Shown: positions 36,030 through 45,516 of the stretch, piece by piece
Layout: each line of letters begins with the position of its first letter
Numbering within the stretch: position 1 is the stretch's first letter
Assembly: GCF_029981845.1 (NCBI RefSeq)
Contig: NZ_CP104164.1
Coordinates: 1,116,001-1,180,000 of the forward strand
DNA: 64,000 bases
DNA from: Candidatus Bandiella numerosa
Lineage (GTDB): Bacteria; Pseudomonadota; Alphaproteobacteria; Rickettsiales; Midichloriaceae
Reading direction: 5' to 3'
Translations under genes and position numbers: made by a program
The notes under the pieces: model-generated
What the model saw: the letters and a program-made list of their open reading frames with translations, nothing else
Told to the model about the DNA's origin: nothing
Databases searched by the model: none

Positions 36030-37723
36030 ATTTTATTAAAAGTTAATATTTCGCTTAAGATCAAGCCTTCCTTATTATTTGGTCCATACATAATGTATAG
36101 TGGAATTCCATATCTTTCATTTTTTTTTAAAAAATTATAAATCATATTGCTCCTCAATGTATAATCTGCCCTAAAAAGTTTCACATTATTTTTTTCAAAA
36201 ATTTTATAAATAGTTTTGTGATCTAAAACTAACATCCTATTTAATTTGCAAGTAGCGCACCAGTCTGCAGTAACCTCAACAAATACCAAATTATTCTTTT
36301 CAATTTCCTTTTCAATCAATTGTTGCTCAAAATCCCTATACTTACTATCAATTAGTATATCTTCTTTTTTGACAGTAGAATCATATTGTATAACTAAGTT
36401 TATTGAAAACAAAAGAAGAACAAAAAGTAAAAAAGTAGCATAATATCTATTGCTGTAGTTGTTAAAATAACCATATGTAAGCATTAAAATTTTTTTGAAT
36501 ATCACAATAAACCCAATAAATATTAGTATCGAACTTAATTCCACCTGATTACTTAAAGTAAATAGAAGCCAAACAACATTAATAACAAAAATTATTGCAA
36601 AGAATTTTTTTAATTTAATAGTCCAACTACCTGGTTTAGGGATCCATTTTAACAAATCTTGGTTAACAAAAATTAATATATATGGAATAGACATTCCAAG
36701 ACCAATGAAAAAATAATACAGCAAAATATACATGTTATTTTGAGTCATTGAATATGCAATAGCGGTGGATAAAAATGGAGCTGTACATGATGTTGATAAA
36801 GTAGCAATAAGGAATCCATTAAAATAACTACTCAATGCTTTACTATTTATGTTCATGTTAAGCATATAAGAAGCAAATCGTGAAGGTAAAATGAATTCAA
36901 AATCACCCCATAGATTACTAGCCATTATTAGCAATATTATAATTAATAACATTATAAAAACTGGGCTTTGAAAATGCATTCCCCAACCAATATTGATACC
37001 AATTGCCTTAAAAATAATTGTCACAATAGCCAATAATATAAAAAAGCTAATTATACCTAATATTGAGTAAAAAATGCTATATCTTAACGCTGCGTAAGAA
37101 GAATTTTTTGTTTTAATAAAACTTAAAATTTTCAGGCTCAAAATAGAAAGTACACATGGCATAAAATTTAAAATAAATCCTCCCGCCAATGAAATTAATA
37201 TATAGAATAAAATTTCTACTATATGTGGCTTTTTATCATGTTCATCCAACTTAGTTGCAAAATACTCCCAAAGCCAAACGATCTTAGTATCGTAAATGCA
37301 CTTTTTATTGCATGCAGAATATTTTAATTCTAAATAAAGTTTTTTTAAATCGTACTTACTAATTGAATTTAATTTTATTTTTAATAAAACATTATTTGAG
37401 AAGATATTACTTACATATTTTTCCCCACTTAAAATTTTTACCTCCTTATTTGAAGGTGGATATGTGATATCGTTATTTATTATTACGTTATTTTTCAGAA
37501 TTTTTATGTTAAGTGGGATGCCAAAATCAGATTTTTGATTACTGTAAAGCTTCCAATCTCTATCTATATTTATCATCATATCAAACTCTAATACATTATT
37601 TTTATATTGAATATTTTGGATATCTATGTCTAATATATTAGATTCTGAGGCATTTAAATTTTGTATCAGTAGAAAAAAGAGTGTGGCAAATATTACTTTT
37701 TTATACATGAAACATAACCACAT
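36002..37723 (-). CDS. dsbD: Thiol:disulfide interchange protein DsbD
   Basis: Carries electrons from cytosolic thioredoxin to periplasmic disulfide isomerase and cytochrome c maturation partners. A signal sequence (YKKVIFATLFFLLIQNLNASE) leads into an N-terminal periplasmic domain with the Cys pair SACNKKC. The membrane domain has about eight spans, with LNFMPCVLS and STSCTAPFL supplying the channel cysteines. A C-terminal thioredoxin domain carries DWCATCK. All three Cys pairs are present. ATG at 37708 could be the start instead of 37723, since the signal sequence begins there. Its last codons were copied onto the downstream transporter. Confidence 0.93.
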   Translation of the reverse strand: MWLCFMYKKVIFATLFFLLIQNLNASESNILDIDIQNIQYKNNVLEFDMMINIDRDWKLYSNQKSDFGIPLNIKILKNNVIINNDITYPPSNKEVKILSGEKYVSNIFSNNVLLKIKLNSISKYDLKKLYLELKYSACNKKCIYDTKIVWLWEYFATKLDEHDKKPHIVEILFYILISLAGGFILNFMPCVLSILSLKILSFIKTKNSSYAALRYSIFYSILGIISFFILLAIVTIIFKAIGINIGWGMHFQSPVFIMLLIIILLIMASNLWGDFEFILPSRFASYMLNMNINSKALSSYFNGFLIATLSTSCTAPFLSTAIAYSMTQNNMYILLYYFFIGLGMSIPYILIFVNQDLLKWIPKPGSWTIKLKKFFAIIFVINVVWLLFTLSNQVELSSILIFIGFIVIFKKILMLTYGYFNNYSNRYYATFLLFVLLLFSINLVIQYDSTVKKEDILIDSKYRDFEQQLIEKEIEKNNLVFVEVTADWCATCKLNRMLVLDHKTIYKIFEKNNVKLFRADYTLRSNMIYNFLKKNERYGIPLYIMYGPNNKEGLILSEILTFNKIAQAIEEVK

Positions 37724-38390
37724 AAGTACTGGATTCAGAAATATATAACACTTTTTTAAAAAAAAATATAAAATTCTTAAAGACTTTTAAAAAATTGTTT
37801 GCTATACTGCGCGAGTAACTGAATTGTTATGACCTTGTTTGCTTGTATGATAAGGATTGTAAAAGGATTATACACCCCTCTATGTTATTAGTCATTTTTA
37901 TTCCCAATATTTGTTATAATCCTTTTACATTATTCAATAGTAAAAATTTACATATTACAATCTTTTTTTTCTAGTAATCAGTAATATAATCTAAAAATTA
38001 TTGACCAATTAAAATTTATATTCCAATTTTAATAAATAATTTAACTAATTGACTAGTTTATAATGAGTGATGGTTTTAGCAATTATCACTTTAAGTATTT
38101 TTGCTATGAAAAAAAATCATTAATAGCATTAAAAAGTTTAAAAAAAACTCATCAAATTAACCTATAATTGGTAAAAAAGGCTACAGAATACACTAAATAT
38201 TGCTACAATGGACAATTTAGAAATTCTGGTAGAGCTGGAAAATATTTGCAATCAAATACCTTTTAATAAAGCCTAAATCACATCCAAATGCTGCCCAACT
38301 TTTTTTAATCAAACTTCATTATCTTTGAAGTATAATGCAAAAAGCCACATCCTTATTACTATTTGCCAAATCTTCGAAAAAAACGAAGTC
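37724..38390. other. 667-base gap with a long inverted repeat
   Basis: Between carD and dsbD, both on the minus strand. Apart from the inverted repeat at 37858-37929 I see only AT-rich DNA and a few small hairpins near the carD end (for example ACTTC/GAAGT around 38320-38340). No tRNA or gene over 60 codons was found. Confidence 0.55.
37858..37929. repeat. 15-bp perfect inverted repeat with 42-base loop
   Basis: TGTAAAAGGATTATA at 37858-37872 is exactly complementary to TATAATCCTTTTACA at 37915-37929. It lies about 135 bases upstream of dsbD. It may be a two-site operator, a structured leader, or the ends of a miniature element; no target duplication was seen. Confidence 0.6.
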
Positions 38391-38885
38391 CTAATTTAGC
38401 TTAGAATTTATTTTATTGATAGCTTCATTCATTTGAACCTTGCAAGTAGCAGCATATTCACCAGCAAGCCTCTCAAGCGCATCATTGTAAATAATTTTTT
38501 CACTGTAGGATCTTTCTGATTTTTCAATATTGCTATGCAACTCTTTAATTACCTCTGCAATTGCAATTACATCACCTGAATTTATTTTACTTTCATACTG
38601 TTGGACTCTCTTACTCCACATACCCTTGTGAAGCTTAATCCTCTTTCCTGAAAGAACATCCAAAGCTTTATCTAGAAATTCACTTGAGCAAAGTGGTCTA
38701 AGACCAGCTTTATCCACTCTTGATTTTGGTATCCTTAAAGTCATATCATTACTCTCGAAAGTAATAACATAAACTTTTACTTCAATACCACCGTAAGTAT
38801 CATTTTCCTCAGCAGATATTTTACCAACTCCATGAGTAGGGTATACTACAGAATCCCCGACTTGAAAACCATATTGTTTAGACAT
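38391..38885 (-). CDS. carD: CarD family transcriptional regulator
   Basis: RNA polymerase-binding regulator that stabilises open complexes. The N-terminal Tudor-like RNAP-interaction domain is clear: FQVGDSVVYPTHGVGKI near residues 6-22, with the strand VYVITFESNDMTLRIP. The helical C-terminal DNA-binding domain (about 70-160) includes GMWSKRVQQYESKINSGD. The 164 residues match alphaproteobacterial CarD. It stands alone with long flanks. Confidence 0.93.
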   Translation of the reverse strand: MSKQYGFQVGDSVVYPTHGVGKISAEENDTYGGIEVKVYVITFESNDMTLRIPKSRVDKAGLRPLCSSEFLDKALDVLSGKRIKLHKGMWSKRVQQYESKINSGDVIAIAEVIKELHSNIEKSERSYSEKIIYNDALERLAGEYAATCKVQMNEAINKINSKLN

Positions 38886-39013
38886 AATAATTAGCTAACC
38901 TATTAGTTTTAATAGGTGGTAGCATAACACTTTTAATTCACTAAGTAAAATTTTTCGTTATTTTTTTTAAATTTTTACTACTTTTAGTAGTGCGTTAAAT
39001 ATGTGATTGTCCT

Positions 39014-39871
39014 TTAATCGGCTATCAATACTATTTTACCAATGTTATTGCCAGATTTTAATAATTGATGTGCTTTCTCGAATTCACTAAGCTTATATAC
39101 TCTACTAATTATTGGCCTTACCGCTCCATTTACAATATACGGAAGCAAATTTTCACAAGCCCCCTCAAACAGCAATGCTTTTTCCTCAACAACTTTATTG
39201 CGCAAAGTAGAGCCAATGATGCTCAGATTTTTCATCAAAATCCTGGCAATATTTATTTTTGATATTTTACCATCCATTACAGCAAATAGAATAAGCTTTC
39301 CATATTTACCCAATATACTTAAATTTTGTTCCAAATACTTTCCACCTAAGATGTCTATTATTAAATCCATTTTAAAATGGTTTTTATCTATATCATCTTT
39401 AAATTGTTCAAAAGTGAGCGTTACACAGTTTTTAATATTTTCTAAATATTTTAATTTTTTAATATTATTAGAAGTTGTAAAAGTTCTTTTTCCCTCAATT
39501 AATGCAAATTGTACCATCATAGAGCAAATGCCACTCGCACCACCATGAATTAAAACATTAGAACAATTTTGAATATCACCTAACTTATATAAATTTAACC
39601 ATGCAGTAGCCATCGCCTCTGGAATTGCTGCAGCATCAATATATTCGACACCCTCTGGTATCTTATACACCAGCCTTTCATCCACTTCAACCTCCCTACT
39701 GTAACCACCAGAACTCAATAAGGCAAATACCCTCTCACCAGTATCAATTCTAACACCTGAAACCTCAAGACCAGGAATTTTATTTCCATCTGGTGCATGA
39801 TACTTACCTTCTAATTGAAGTACATCTGCTCTGTTAACGCCAATTGCATGTACTTTGATTTTTACTAACAC
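39014..39871 (-). CDS. Quinone oxidoreductase-like MDR protein, 5' end apparently truncated
   Basis: Zinc-free medium-chain reductase of the NADPH:quinone oxidoreductase (Qor) type. The sequence begins inside the GroES-like domain at VKIKVHAIGVNRADVLQLEGKY. The nucleotide-binding part has LIHGGASGICSMMVQFA (GxGxxG-like) near residue 108, and IGKIVL closes the fold. The usual first 30 or so residues before VLVKI are missing. The in-frame DNA upstream has no start other than the GTG at 39871 and reaches a stop after another 14 codons. It is 285 residues against the usual ~325. The gene may be decaying or may use a reduced N-terminus. Confidence 0.8.
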   Translation of the reverse strand: MLVKIKVHAIGVNRADVLQLEGKYHAPDGNKIPGLEVSGVRIDTGERVFALLSSGGYSREVEVDERLVYKIPEGVEYIDAAAIPEAMATAWLNLYKLGDIQNCSNVLIHGGASGICSMMVQFALIEGKRTFTTSNNIKKLKYLENIKNCVTLTFEQFKDDIDKNHFKMDLIIDILGGKYLEQNLSILGKYGKLILFAVMDGKISKINIARILMKNLSIIGSTLRNKVVEEKALLFEGACENLLPYIVNGAVRPIISRVYKLSEFEKAHQLLKSGNNIGKIVLIAD

Positions 39872-40185
39872 AATAAAATTTATAGAATGACTTGATTCAA
39901 AGTAATTAACTTAAAAATTCAAATCAAGCTATATTTTCTAAACTCTCTAAACAAATATTCAATAAGCATTAAGATTATTAAACCATAATAATCAAACAAC
40001 CCTAATTTAGTACTAATTAAAACATTTATTATAATGGCTATTTCTTTGTTCTGACTTAAATTTAGGATGTTTTTTTGTATTTTAAAATTATATTTGTTAA
40101 ACACTCCATTACACAGTATTTTAAAATGAATTGACAAAACAGATTAAAAATTATACCTGAGTAATGTCTAATTTTATTTAAATTT
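39872..40185. other. 314-base gap; contains only a doubtful 72-codon frame
   Basis: Between the truncated oxidoreductase and rimK, which diverge. A minus-strand frame (39919-40137) encodes an AT-biased, Ile/Leu/Lys-rich peptide without recognisable features. It is more likely chance or remnant sequence than a gene. Confidence 0.45.
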
Positions 40186-41088
40186 ATGCCTAAAGGACTA
40201 ATTATCTACCACAAGAAAGAAAGTGAAATTACTGACTATAGTGTTTTAAGGCTATTGGAAAGCGCTAGATCAAAAAATATTGGTTTGTCGATTCTTACTC
40301 CAGAGCAATTTGAGTTAGTTGTAACGCAAAGTGATAGAAATAGCATTTTAGTTGATGATCAACCCACTCTTCTACCGGATTTTATTTTACCAAGAATTGG
40401 TTCTGCAACAAGTTTTTATGCTTTATCAGTAATTAGGCAATTAGAACATTTGGGGGTCTATTCTTGTAATTCTGCAAATGCAATAAAAAATGTAAAAGAT
40501 AAGTTATTAATGCACCAAATTTTAGCTTATAGCAAATTGGCAACACCAAAAACAATGCTTGCAAAATTTCCAGTGGACATATCAGTTGTAAAAAGAGAAA
40601 TTGGCATCCCATTAATTATAAAAAATGTTACTGGAACTCAAGGCAAAGGAGTATATTTATGTGAATCTGAAGAAAAATTTTCAGATGTTATGGAGCTTAT
40701 CTACACCAATAATGCAAATGCGAACATTATAATTCAAGAATTTATTGAGACTAGCTATGGAAGAGATTTAAGAGTATTTGTTATTGGCGGCAAAGTAGTT
40801 GGCTGTATGCAACGTATTGCAAAATCAGGCTTTAAAGCAAATTTTTCAAAAGGTGCAGATGTGCAACCTTATAAATTAACTTCTGAAGCTGAGTGGATAG
40901 CAACTGAGGCATCAAGATTATTAAATCTCGATGTTGCTGGAGTAGACTTACTATTTGGAGAAGATGGAAAATATTTAATTTGTGAGGCAAATTCATCCCC
41001 ACAATTTCATGGATTAGAAAATGTTGTTGGAAAGAAAATTGCCGATGATATTTTAGATTATGTTTTAGTTAGGATTGGTATGAAATAG
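40186..41088 (+). CDS. rimK: RimK-type ATP-grasp ligase
   Basis: ATP-grasp enzyme that, in E. coli, adds Glu residues to the C-terminus of ribosomal protein S6. The N-terminal domain includes FILPRIGSATSFYALSVIRQLEHLG. The ATP-grasp core follows: VKDKLLMHQILA, PLIIKNVTGTQGKGVYLCES (ATP-binding Lys and glycine loop), FIETSYGRDLRVFVIGGKVVGCMQR and VDLLFGEDGKYLICEANSSP with metal ligands. The 300-residue length fits RimK. The next gene, 22 bases on, is a glutamine amidotransferase; the pair may work on one substrate, which would differ from S6. Confidence 0.9.
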   Translation: MPKGLIIYHKKESEITDYSVLRLLESARSKNIGLSILTPEQFELVVTQSDRNSILVDDQPTLLPDFILPRIGSATSFYALSVIRQLEHLGVYSCNSANAIKNVKDKLLMHQILAYSKLATPKTMLAKFPVDISVVKREIGIPLIIKNVTGTQGKGVYLCESEEKFSDVMELIYTNNANANIIIQEFIETSYGRDLRVFVIGGKVVGCMQRIAKSGFKANFSKGADVQPYKLTSEAEWIATEASRLLNLDVAGVDLLFGEDGKYLICEANSSPQFHGLENVVGKKIADDILDYVLVRIGMK

Positions 41089-41110
41089 TAAATTATATAG
41101 ATTATAAATT

Positions 41111-41908
41111 ATGTGTAGACTTATTGGATATAGAGGTAAAACAAACATTTTGCTAAGTGAATTAGTGGAAAAACCAGAAAATTCATTGATAAAACAAAGC
41201 CTTGAAACTAAATTGGGTAAAAAAGGCATAAATGCTGATGGCTTTGGAATATCGTGGTATAATCAGGACATAGACGACACACCTGGTATTTTTAAATCAA
41301 CTCAACCTGCGTGGAATGATGGCAATCTAAAACACATATGTAATAAAATTTCATCAAATTGTTTTTTAGGTCATGTTAGAGCTTCTACAGTTGGAGATGT
41401 GACAATCAATAATTGTCATCCATTTTCACATCTAAAATATTCTTTTATTCACAATGGTACCATTAAGCATTTTGAAAAAATACGACGCCCTTTGCTTAAT
41501 GTACTTGATGAAAAATTATTTTATCGAATCAAAGCCCAAACAGATTCTGAACATTTATTTTTCCTAATTATGCATTTTTTATTAAATGATGCAGAACAAA
41601 GTTTAGAGCAATCAATTTTGAAAGCATTTAGTTGGGTTATTGAAAATCAACACCAAGAAGATGAAGAGCATTTTTCAAAACTTAATATTATCATCACAGA
41701 TGGTAACAACATTATAGCAACAAGATTTGCTTCAAAGAACAACGAAGCAATCCCACTTTATTATAATATCAACTATGATAATTGCTCAATTATCATAGCA
41801 TCAGAAATGCTTTTTAATATTGAATCTACTGATTGGAATTTATTACCACAAAATTCTTACTTAACAGCTGGCGAAATACCTTTAAAAATTCAAGTAAAAT
41901 CTTTTTGA
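41111..41908 (+). CDS. Class II glutamine amidotransferase (YafJ/EgtC-like)
   Basis: Ntn-type amidotransferase domain protein. Met is followed by the nucleophile Cys2 in MCRLIGYRGK. The family blocks LGHVRASTVGDVTINNCHPF and SFIHNGTI are intact, as is DSEHLFFLIM. The 265-residue length matches the YafJ group, whose substrate is unknown in most bacteria. It follows rimK on the same strand and is probably cotranscribed. EgtC of ergothioneine synthesis is similar, but no egtB or egtD is present. Confidence 0.88.
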   Translation: MCRLIGYRGKTNILLSELVEKPENSLIKQSLETKLGKKGINADGFGISWYNQDIDDTPGIFKSTQPAWNDGNLKHICNKISSNCFLGHVRASTVGDVTINNCHPFSHLKYSFIHNGTIKHFEKIRRPLLNVLDEKLFYRIKAQTDSEHLFFLIMHFLLNDAEQSLEQSILKAFSWVIENQHQEDEEHFSKLNIIITDGNNIIATRFASKNNEAIPLYYNINYDNCSIIIASEMLFNIESTDWNLLPQNSYLTAGEIPLKIQVKSF

Positions 41909-42197
41909 TAAAGTTTTTTTTATAAGAAATTTATATAAAATAACCCTGACCATTAAATTTTAAGCAACAACTATAACTTACATATATTCATTCCAAATAG
42001 ATTTAGCTTTTTGAAAATTCTCCCTTTGGATTTTAGCTGTGTTGGGTTTATCATTTACATTGATACCAATGTAAATACAACCTCTCACTTCAAGCTACAT
42101 AAAAGATATTGTATACCATATTGAACTAATTTCAGCTCAGCCGAATGACATTGTATGCAACAAAGCAAAGCCGCAACAAAGTTATAAAAAGGACACA

Positions 42198-43538
42198 CTA
42201 TTCTTTTTTATTGCTATCTTTTTTATCGGCATTTTGCTCAATTTCTTGATTATTACTTAGGTGTTCTTTTGCTCTTGAAATCAACTCTTTTGCTATTTCC
42301 TCATCTAATCCTTCAACTGAAGCAATGGCCATCATGTCTGCATCTGCCAGATTTTCTATACTACTAAAACCTTCTGAGGCTAATAGCTGCGCAAGAATTT
42401 CTTCAAGATTTAGTACTTCCATAAACAATTTAGTAATTCTGCCGAATTCTTCTTGCCTTTTACTTGATTCTAATTCCTCAGTGGTTATGTTAATTCTCCA
42501 CCCAACTAACTCAGATATCAATTTTACATTCTGCCCTCTTCTACCAATGGCTTGGCTTTGATCCTCTTCTGGAACAACTACTTCTATCCTATTTTGATCT
42601 TCGTCAATTACAACTTTAGAAACTCTAATAGAGCCTAGTGAATTAACTACATATGTAGCCGGGTCTTCACTCCATTTCACAATATCAATTTTTTCCCCTT
42701 TCAATTCCTTAATAATTGATTGAACCCTAATTCCTCGCATCCCAACACATGAGCCAATAGGATCAATAGAGGAATCCGATGAGTAAACTGATATTTTAGT
42801 TCTTGAACCAGGATCTCTTGCAATATTTTTTATTTCTATTATCCTATCGTATATTTCTGGAACTTCTTGCTTAAACAATTGCGCTACAAAATCTTTATGA
42901 GTTCTAGATAGAATTAATGGAGGTCCATTAGTTTCTTTATCTAATTTTGTAAGGTAGGCTCTAATTCTATCTCCTAATTTATAATAATCTGTCTTTAGAA
43001 CTTGATCTTTTTTCAATATAGCCTCAACATTACCCAGCTTAATTATGTATCCGTTTGCTTCAATCTTTTCCACTATACCATTAATTATTTCCCCAATTCT
43101 ATCTTTATATTCTTCGAAAATTTTATCCCTTTCTAACTCTTTTACTTTACTTATAATGACTTGCTTTGCTGAAATAGCATTTAATCTTCCAATCTCTAAT
43201 GGAGGTAATATTTCTTTAATTATATCTCCCTCGTTTAAATCTGGATTATCTTTTCTTGCCTCTGATAATTCAATCGTCTTAACAATTTCACTGCTAATAT
43301 CATTAACACCTTTAAAATTGTCTTTTACCACTAATATTTCTCTGTATAACTCTATATTACCTAAATTTCTATTAATTGTAGCTTTTACATTTATATTGGC
43401 ACCATATTTTCTCTTTGCAGCCATCGCTATCGCATCTTCTAGCGCTTCTATAATGGAATCTTTAGATATACCCTTATCTCTAGCTACTGCATCAGCAACA
43501 TGAAGTATTTCGTTTCCACCAAAATTTCTATTTCTCAT
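42198..43538 (-). CDS. nusA: Transcription termination/antitermination protein NusA
   Basis: RNA polymerase-associated factor controlling pausing and termination. The N-terminal domain begins MRNRNFGGNEILHVADAVARDKGI. An S1 domain follows, then KH1 (SIDPIGSCVGMRGIRVQSIIKEL, conserved) and KH2 (AIGRRGQNVKLISELVGW), and a helix-rich C-terminus. The ATG at 43538 is preferred; the in-frame TTG at 43553 would add five residues. It follows rimP after 22 bases, the classic rimP-nusA order; infB is not adjacent in this window. Confidence 0.96.
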   Translation of the reverse strand: MRNRNFGGNEILHVADAVARDKGISKDSIIEALEDAIAMAAKRKYGANINVKATINRNLGNIELYREILVVKDNFKGVNDISSEIVKTIELSEARKDNPDLNEGDIIKEILPPLEIGRLNAISAKQVIISKVKELERDKIFEEYKDRIGEIINGIVEKIEANGYIIKLGNVEAILKKDQVLKTDYYKLGDRIRAYLTKLDKETNGPPLILSRTHKDFVAQLFKQEVPEIYDRIIEIKNIARDPGSRTKISVYSSDSSIDPIGSCVGMRGIRVQSIIKELKGEKIDIVKWSEDPATYVVNSLGSIRVSKVVIDEDQNRIEVVVPEEDQSQAIGRRGQNVKLISELVGWRINITTEELESSKRQEEFGRITKLFMEVLNLEEILAQLLASEGFSSIENLADADMMAIASVEGLDEEIAKELISRAKEHLSNNQEIEQNADKKDSNKKE

Positions 43539-43560
43539 TATTATTAGTACCAAAAATTAA

Positions 43561-44049
43561 TTATTTATTATGTTCATATTGCAAATAAGCTTCTGATATT
43601 GAATCAAACCTTATATCTACAATTTCATTATTATCAATAGGCATTATTGATATAGAATCTGCATTAATTTCTTTTAAATATCCTTTAAAACTCTTCCTAT
43701 TAAATACCTTAAATAAAGTATATACTTTTATCAACCTACCCTTATTTTTATTAAAATCCTTTAGCCTCGTTAAAGGTCTATCAATTCCTGGTGAACTAAC
43801 TTCTATAGAGTGGTCTTCTAACCCTAGATCATTATTACTTAAAAGTTCAATTAAAACTTTGTTAACATTTTCACAATCTGAAATCTTCACTTGAGTATCA
43901 TCAATTGTATCTATCATTATTTGACATTTCTTGCCAGTTTTGTCCTTATAAGCTCTAATTCTTATAATCTCATAGCCATCTTTGTCAATTTCATTTGAAA
44001 GCAGAAACGCAAGTTCTTTCTCTCTTTGAGTATTGTAAACGCTTACCAT
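43561..44049 (-). CDS. rimP: Ribosome maturation factor RimP
   Basis: Assists 30S subunit maturation. The 162 residues show the family pattern: an N-terminal alpha/beta domain followed by LLSNNDLGLEDHSIEVSSPGIDRPL, with the hallmark SSPGIDRPL. The C-terminal SH3-like barrel includes FKGYLKEI. It lies directly upstream of nusA, as in most bacteria. Confidence 0.95.
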   Translation of the reverse strand: MVSVYNTQREKELAFLLSNEIDKDGYEIIRIRAYKDKTGKKCQIMIDTIDDTQVKISDCENVNKVLIELLSNNDLGLEDHSIEVSSPGIDRPLTRLKDFNKNKGRLIKVYTLFKVFNRKSFKGYLKEINADSISIMPIDNNEIVDIRFDSISEAYLQYEHNK

Positions 44050-44216
44050 TAAATTTATTGGAGTTAATAAGAATACTCACATAATAAATTCACGAAATAA
44101 AAAGTCAAGAGGGTAATTTGTTTTTTTATAAATTGTATACTCTACTATACCTTGAAAATAACGCACTAAACAAAATCAAAGCTCGTAATTTATTTTGTTG
44201 AGTTGTAAAAAATCAT

Positions 44217-44540
44217 TTATGCAATCTTATTATTTCTCCACCTACATCCCCTTTTTAAAGCCATCTTCACTTGTTTTAGGATTTTTTCATAATCTAAGTC
44301 GGCCAAATGGCATACTGCCTTAAACTCATCATTATTTTTTTCATCTAATAACCATTTTAAAGCAACTACTTTCTGTTTTTTTGCAAATATTTTTTTGGAA
44401 TTGCTAGAAGCATCCATTAACGCCTGTGTAATAACAGCTCTCCAGATACTTCTGTATGCATATATCTCCTTATTCAAAAATGATTGTGTATCATTAATTT
44501 CAACTGCGCAATTATTATGTATGTTATGGAAAGTACTCAT
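44217..44540 (-). CDS. Small conserved-looking helical protein, function unknown
   Basis: 107 residues, mostly helical and basic. The order AYRSIWRAVITQALMDASS, KKQKVVALKWLLD, FKAVCHLADLDYEKILK and a C-terminal basic WR resembles short alphaproteobacterial and phage-associated proteins with a WL...DF..VC.LA.LD pattern. That resemblance is from memory and not checked. No signal peptide or membrane segment. It stands alone between rimP and sspB with long flanks. Confidence 0.65.
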   Translation of the reverse strand: MSTFHNIHNNCAVEINDTQSFLNKEIYAYRSIWRAVITQALMDASSNSKKIFAKKQKVVALKWLLDEKNNDEFKAVCHLADLDYEKILKQVKMALKRGCRWRNNKIA

Positions 44541-44899
44541 ATTTTATTCCCTTAATATATAGTTATTTACTTATCATATATCAATAAGTCTTAATCATAA
44601 TAATATACATTGCTGTTGATTTTGTGCAAGTACATTACTAAAATATTTTAAAATTATTTATGAACATATATTAAAATAAGGATTTACAGCTATAAATTAT
44701 ATATGCACAGCTGGCGCTTATCATTGAGCCATGCATTAAAATAATACCATATCATTCTTGCTAGAAGTGAGAATAAGCCTACTATAAAAAGCATACCCTC
44801 ATTTTTTACGCACCGGCAGTACTAAGGTGCTTACTGAAGCTGCAATTACTAAATCAAGATAAGGTTAAATATCAATCTTAGCCAAAACTTAACTTTACC
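44541..44899. other. 359-base gap without a recognisable gene
   Basis: AT-rich spacer between two minus-strand genes. It holds one 5-bp GCACC/GGTGC hairpin (about 44810-44830) without a T-run. No RNA gene was recognised. Confidence 0.5.
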
Positions 44900-45406
44900 T
44901 CAAATAGGGTTTTTGGATCTTACGAAATCCTCAAGTGATATGACATTATTTGGCCTGCGTGAAGCAACCTTATTTTCATCATCTATTAAATATAATTTAT
45001 CACTCTTAGCATTTCGCATGCTATCTTCCACTATGTCACCGATTTCTTGTCTAAATTCAAGTTCAAATGATTCTGATGGATCAGCAAATGCAGAGATGGA
45101 TTTAAACGGCACAGCAAGATCGTAATATTTGCCACTAAAACTTAAACTAATCTCAAAATAATCATCAAACACATGCAAATTTTTAAAATTATATTGAATT
45201 ACTATGGTCATTTCTTCAGGATACTGATTTTGTAAAAATTTAGGAATCCTAACTCCTTCATGCCCAGTTATAAAATTTATATAAAAGTGATTATCACCTT
45301 GCAAGCCATTTTGCTCTACCTCTTTTAAAGCCCTTTTAATTATATAGTACATTGATTCATTGATTAAATAGCTATAATCTATCGATGATTTCTTTTTATC
45401 TGACAT
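44900..45406 (-). CDS. sspB: ClpXP adaptor SspB (alphaproteobacterial type)
   Basis: Adaptor that delivers ssrA-tagged and other substrates to ClpXP. Alphaproteobacterial SspB is divergent from the E. coli protein, but the same pattern is seen here: a short N-terminal helix, then HFYINFITGHEGVRIPKFLQNQYPEEMTIVIQYNF and LSFSGKYYDLAVPFKSISAFADPS. A variable linker leads to a C-terminal segment (NNVISLEDFVRSKNP) that may be the ClpX-binding tail. Length 168 is typical. No close neighbour suggests an operon. Confidence 0.88.
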   Translation of the reverse strand: MSDKKKSSIDYSYLINESMYYIIKRALKEVEQNGLQGDNHFYINFITGHEGVRIPKFLQNQYPEEMTIVIQYNFKNLHVFDDYFEISLSFSGKYYDLAVPFKSISAFADPSESFELEFRQEIGDIVEDSMRNAKSDKLYLIDDENKVASRRPNNVISLEDFVRSKNPI

Positions 45407-45516
45407 ACGAATGTATATATATTTTGCAAAATTTGCACTTATTCTACCACTTAAACTTATTTTATAAACAATTTAGTTGCAATAACTCTAAAATTTTTTA
45501 TTTACACAACTTTAAA

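Noticed and set aside
38161..38270. Short plus-strand peptide (ends NGQFRNSGRAGKYLQSNTF) as a transposase remnant
   Set aside because: Only about 33 codons, with a stop directly upstream and no recognised transposase motif.
38378..38396. CTTCG/CGAAG hairpin as the carD terminator
   Set aside because: On the carD strand it is not followed by a T-run, and the stem is only 5-6 bp with the run of Ts in the loop.
39919..40137. 72-codon minus-strand frame
   Set aside because: AT-biased Ile/Lys/Leu composition, no ribosome site and no recognisable fold; kept only as a note within the gap.
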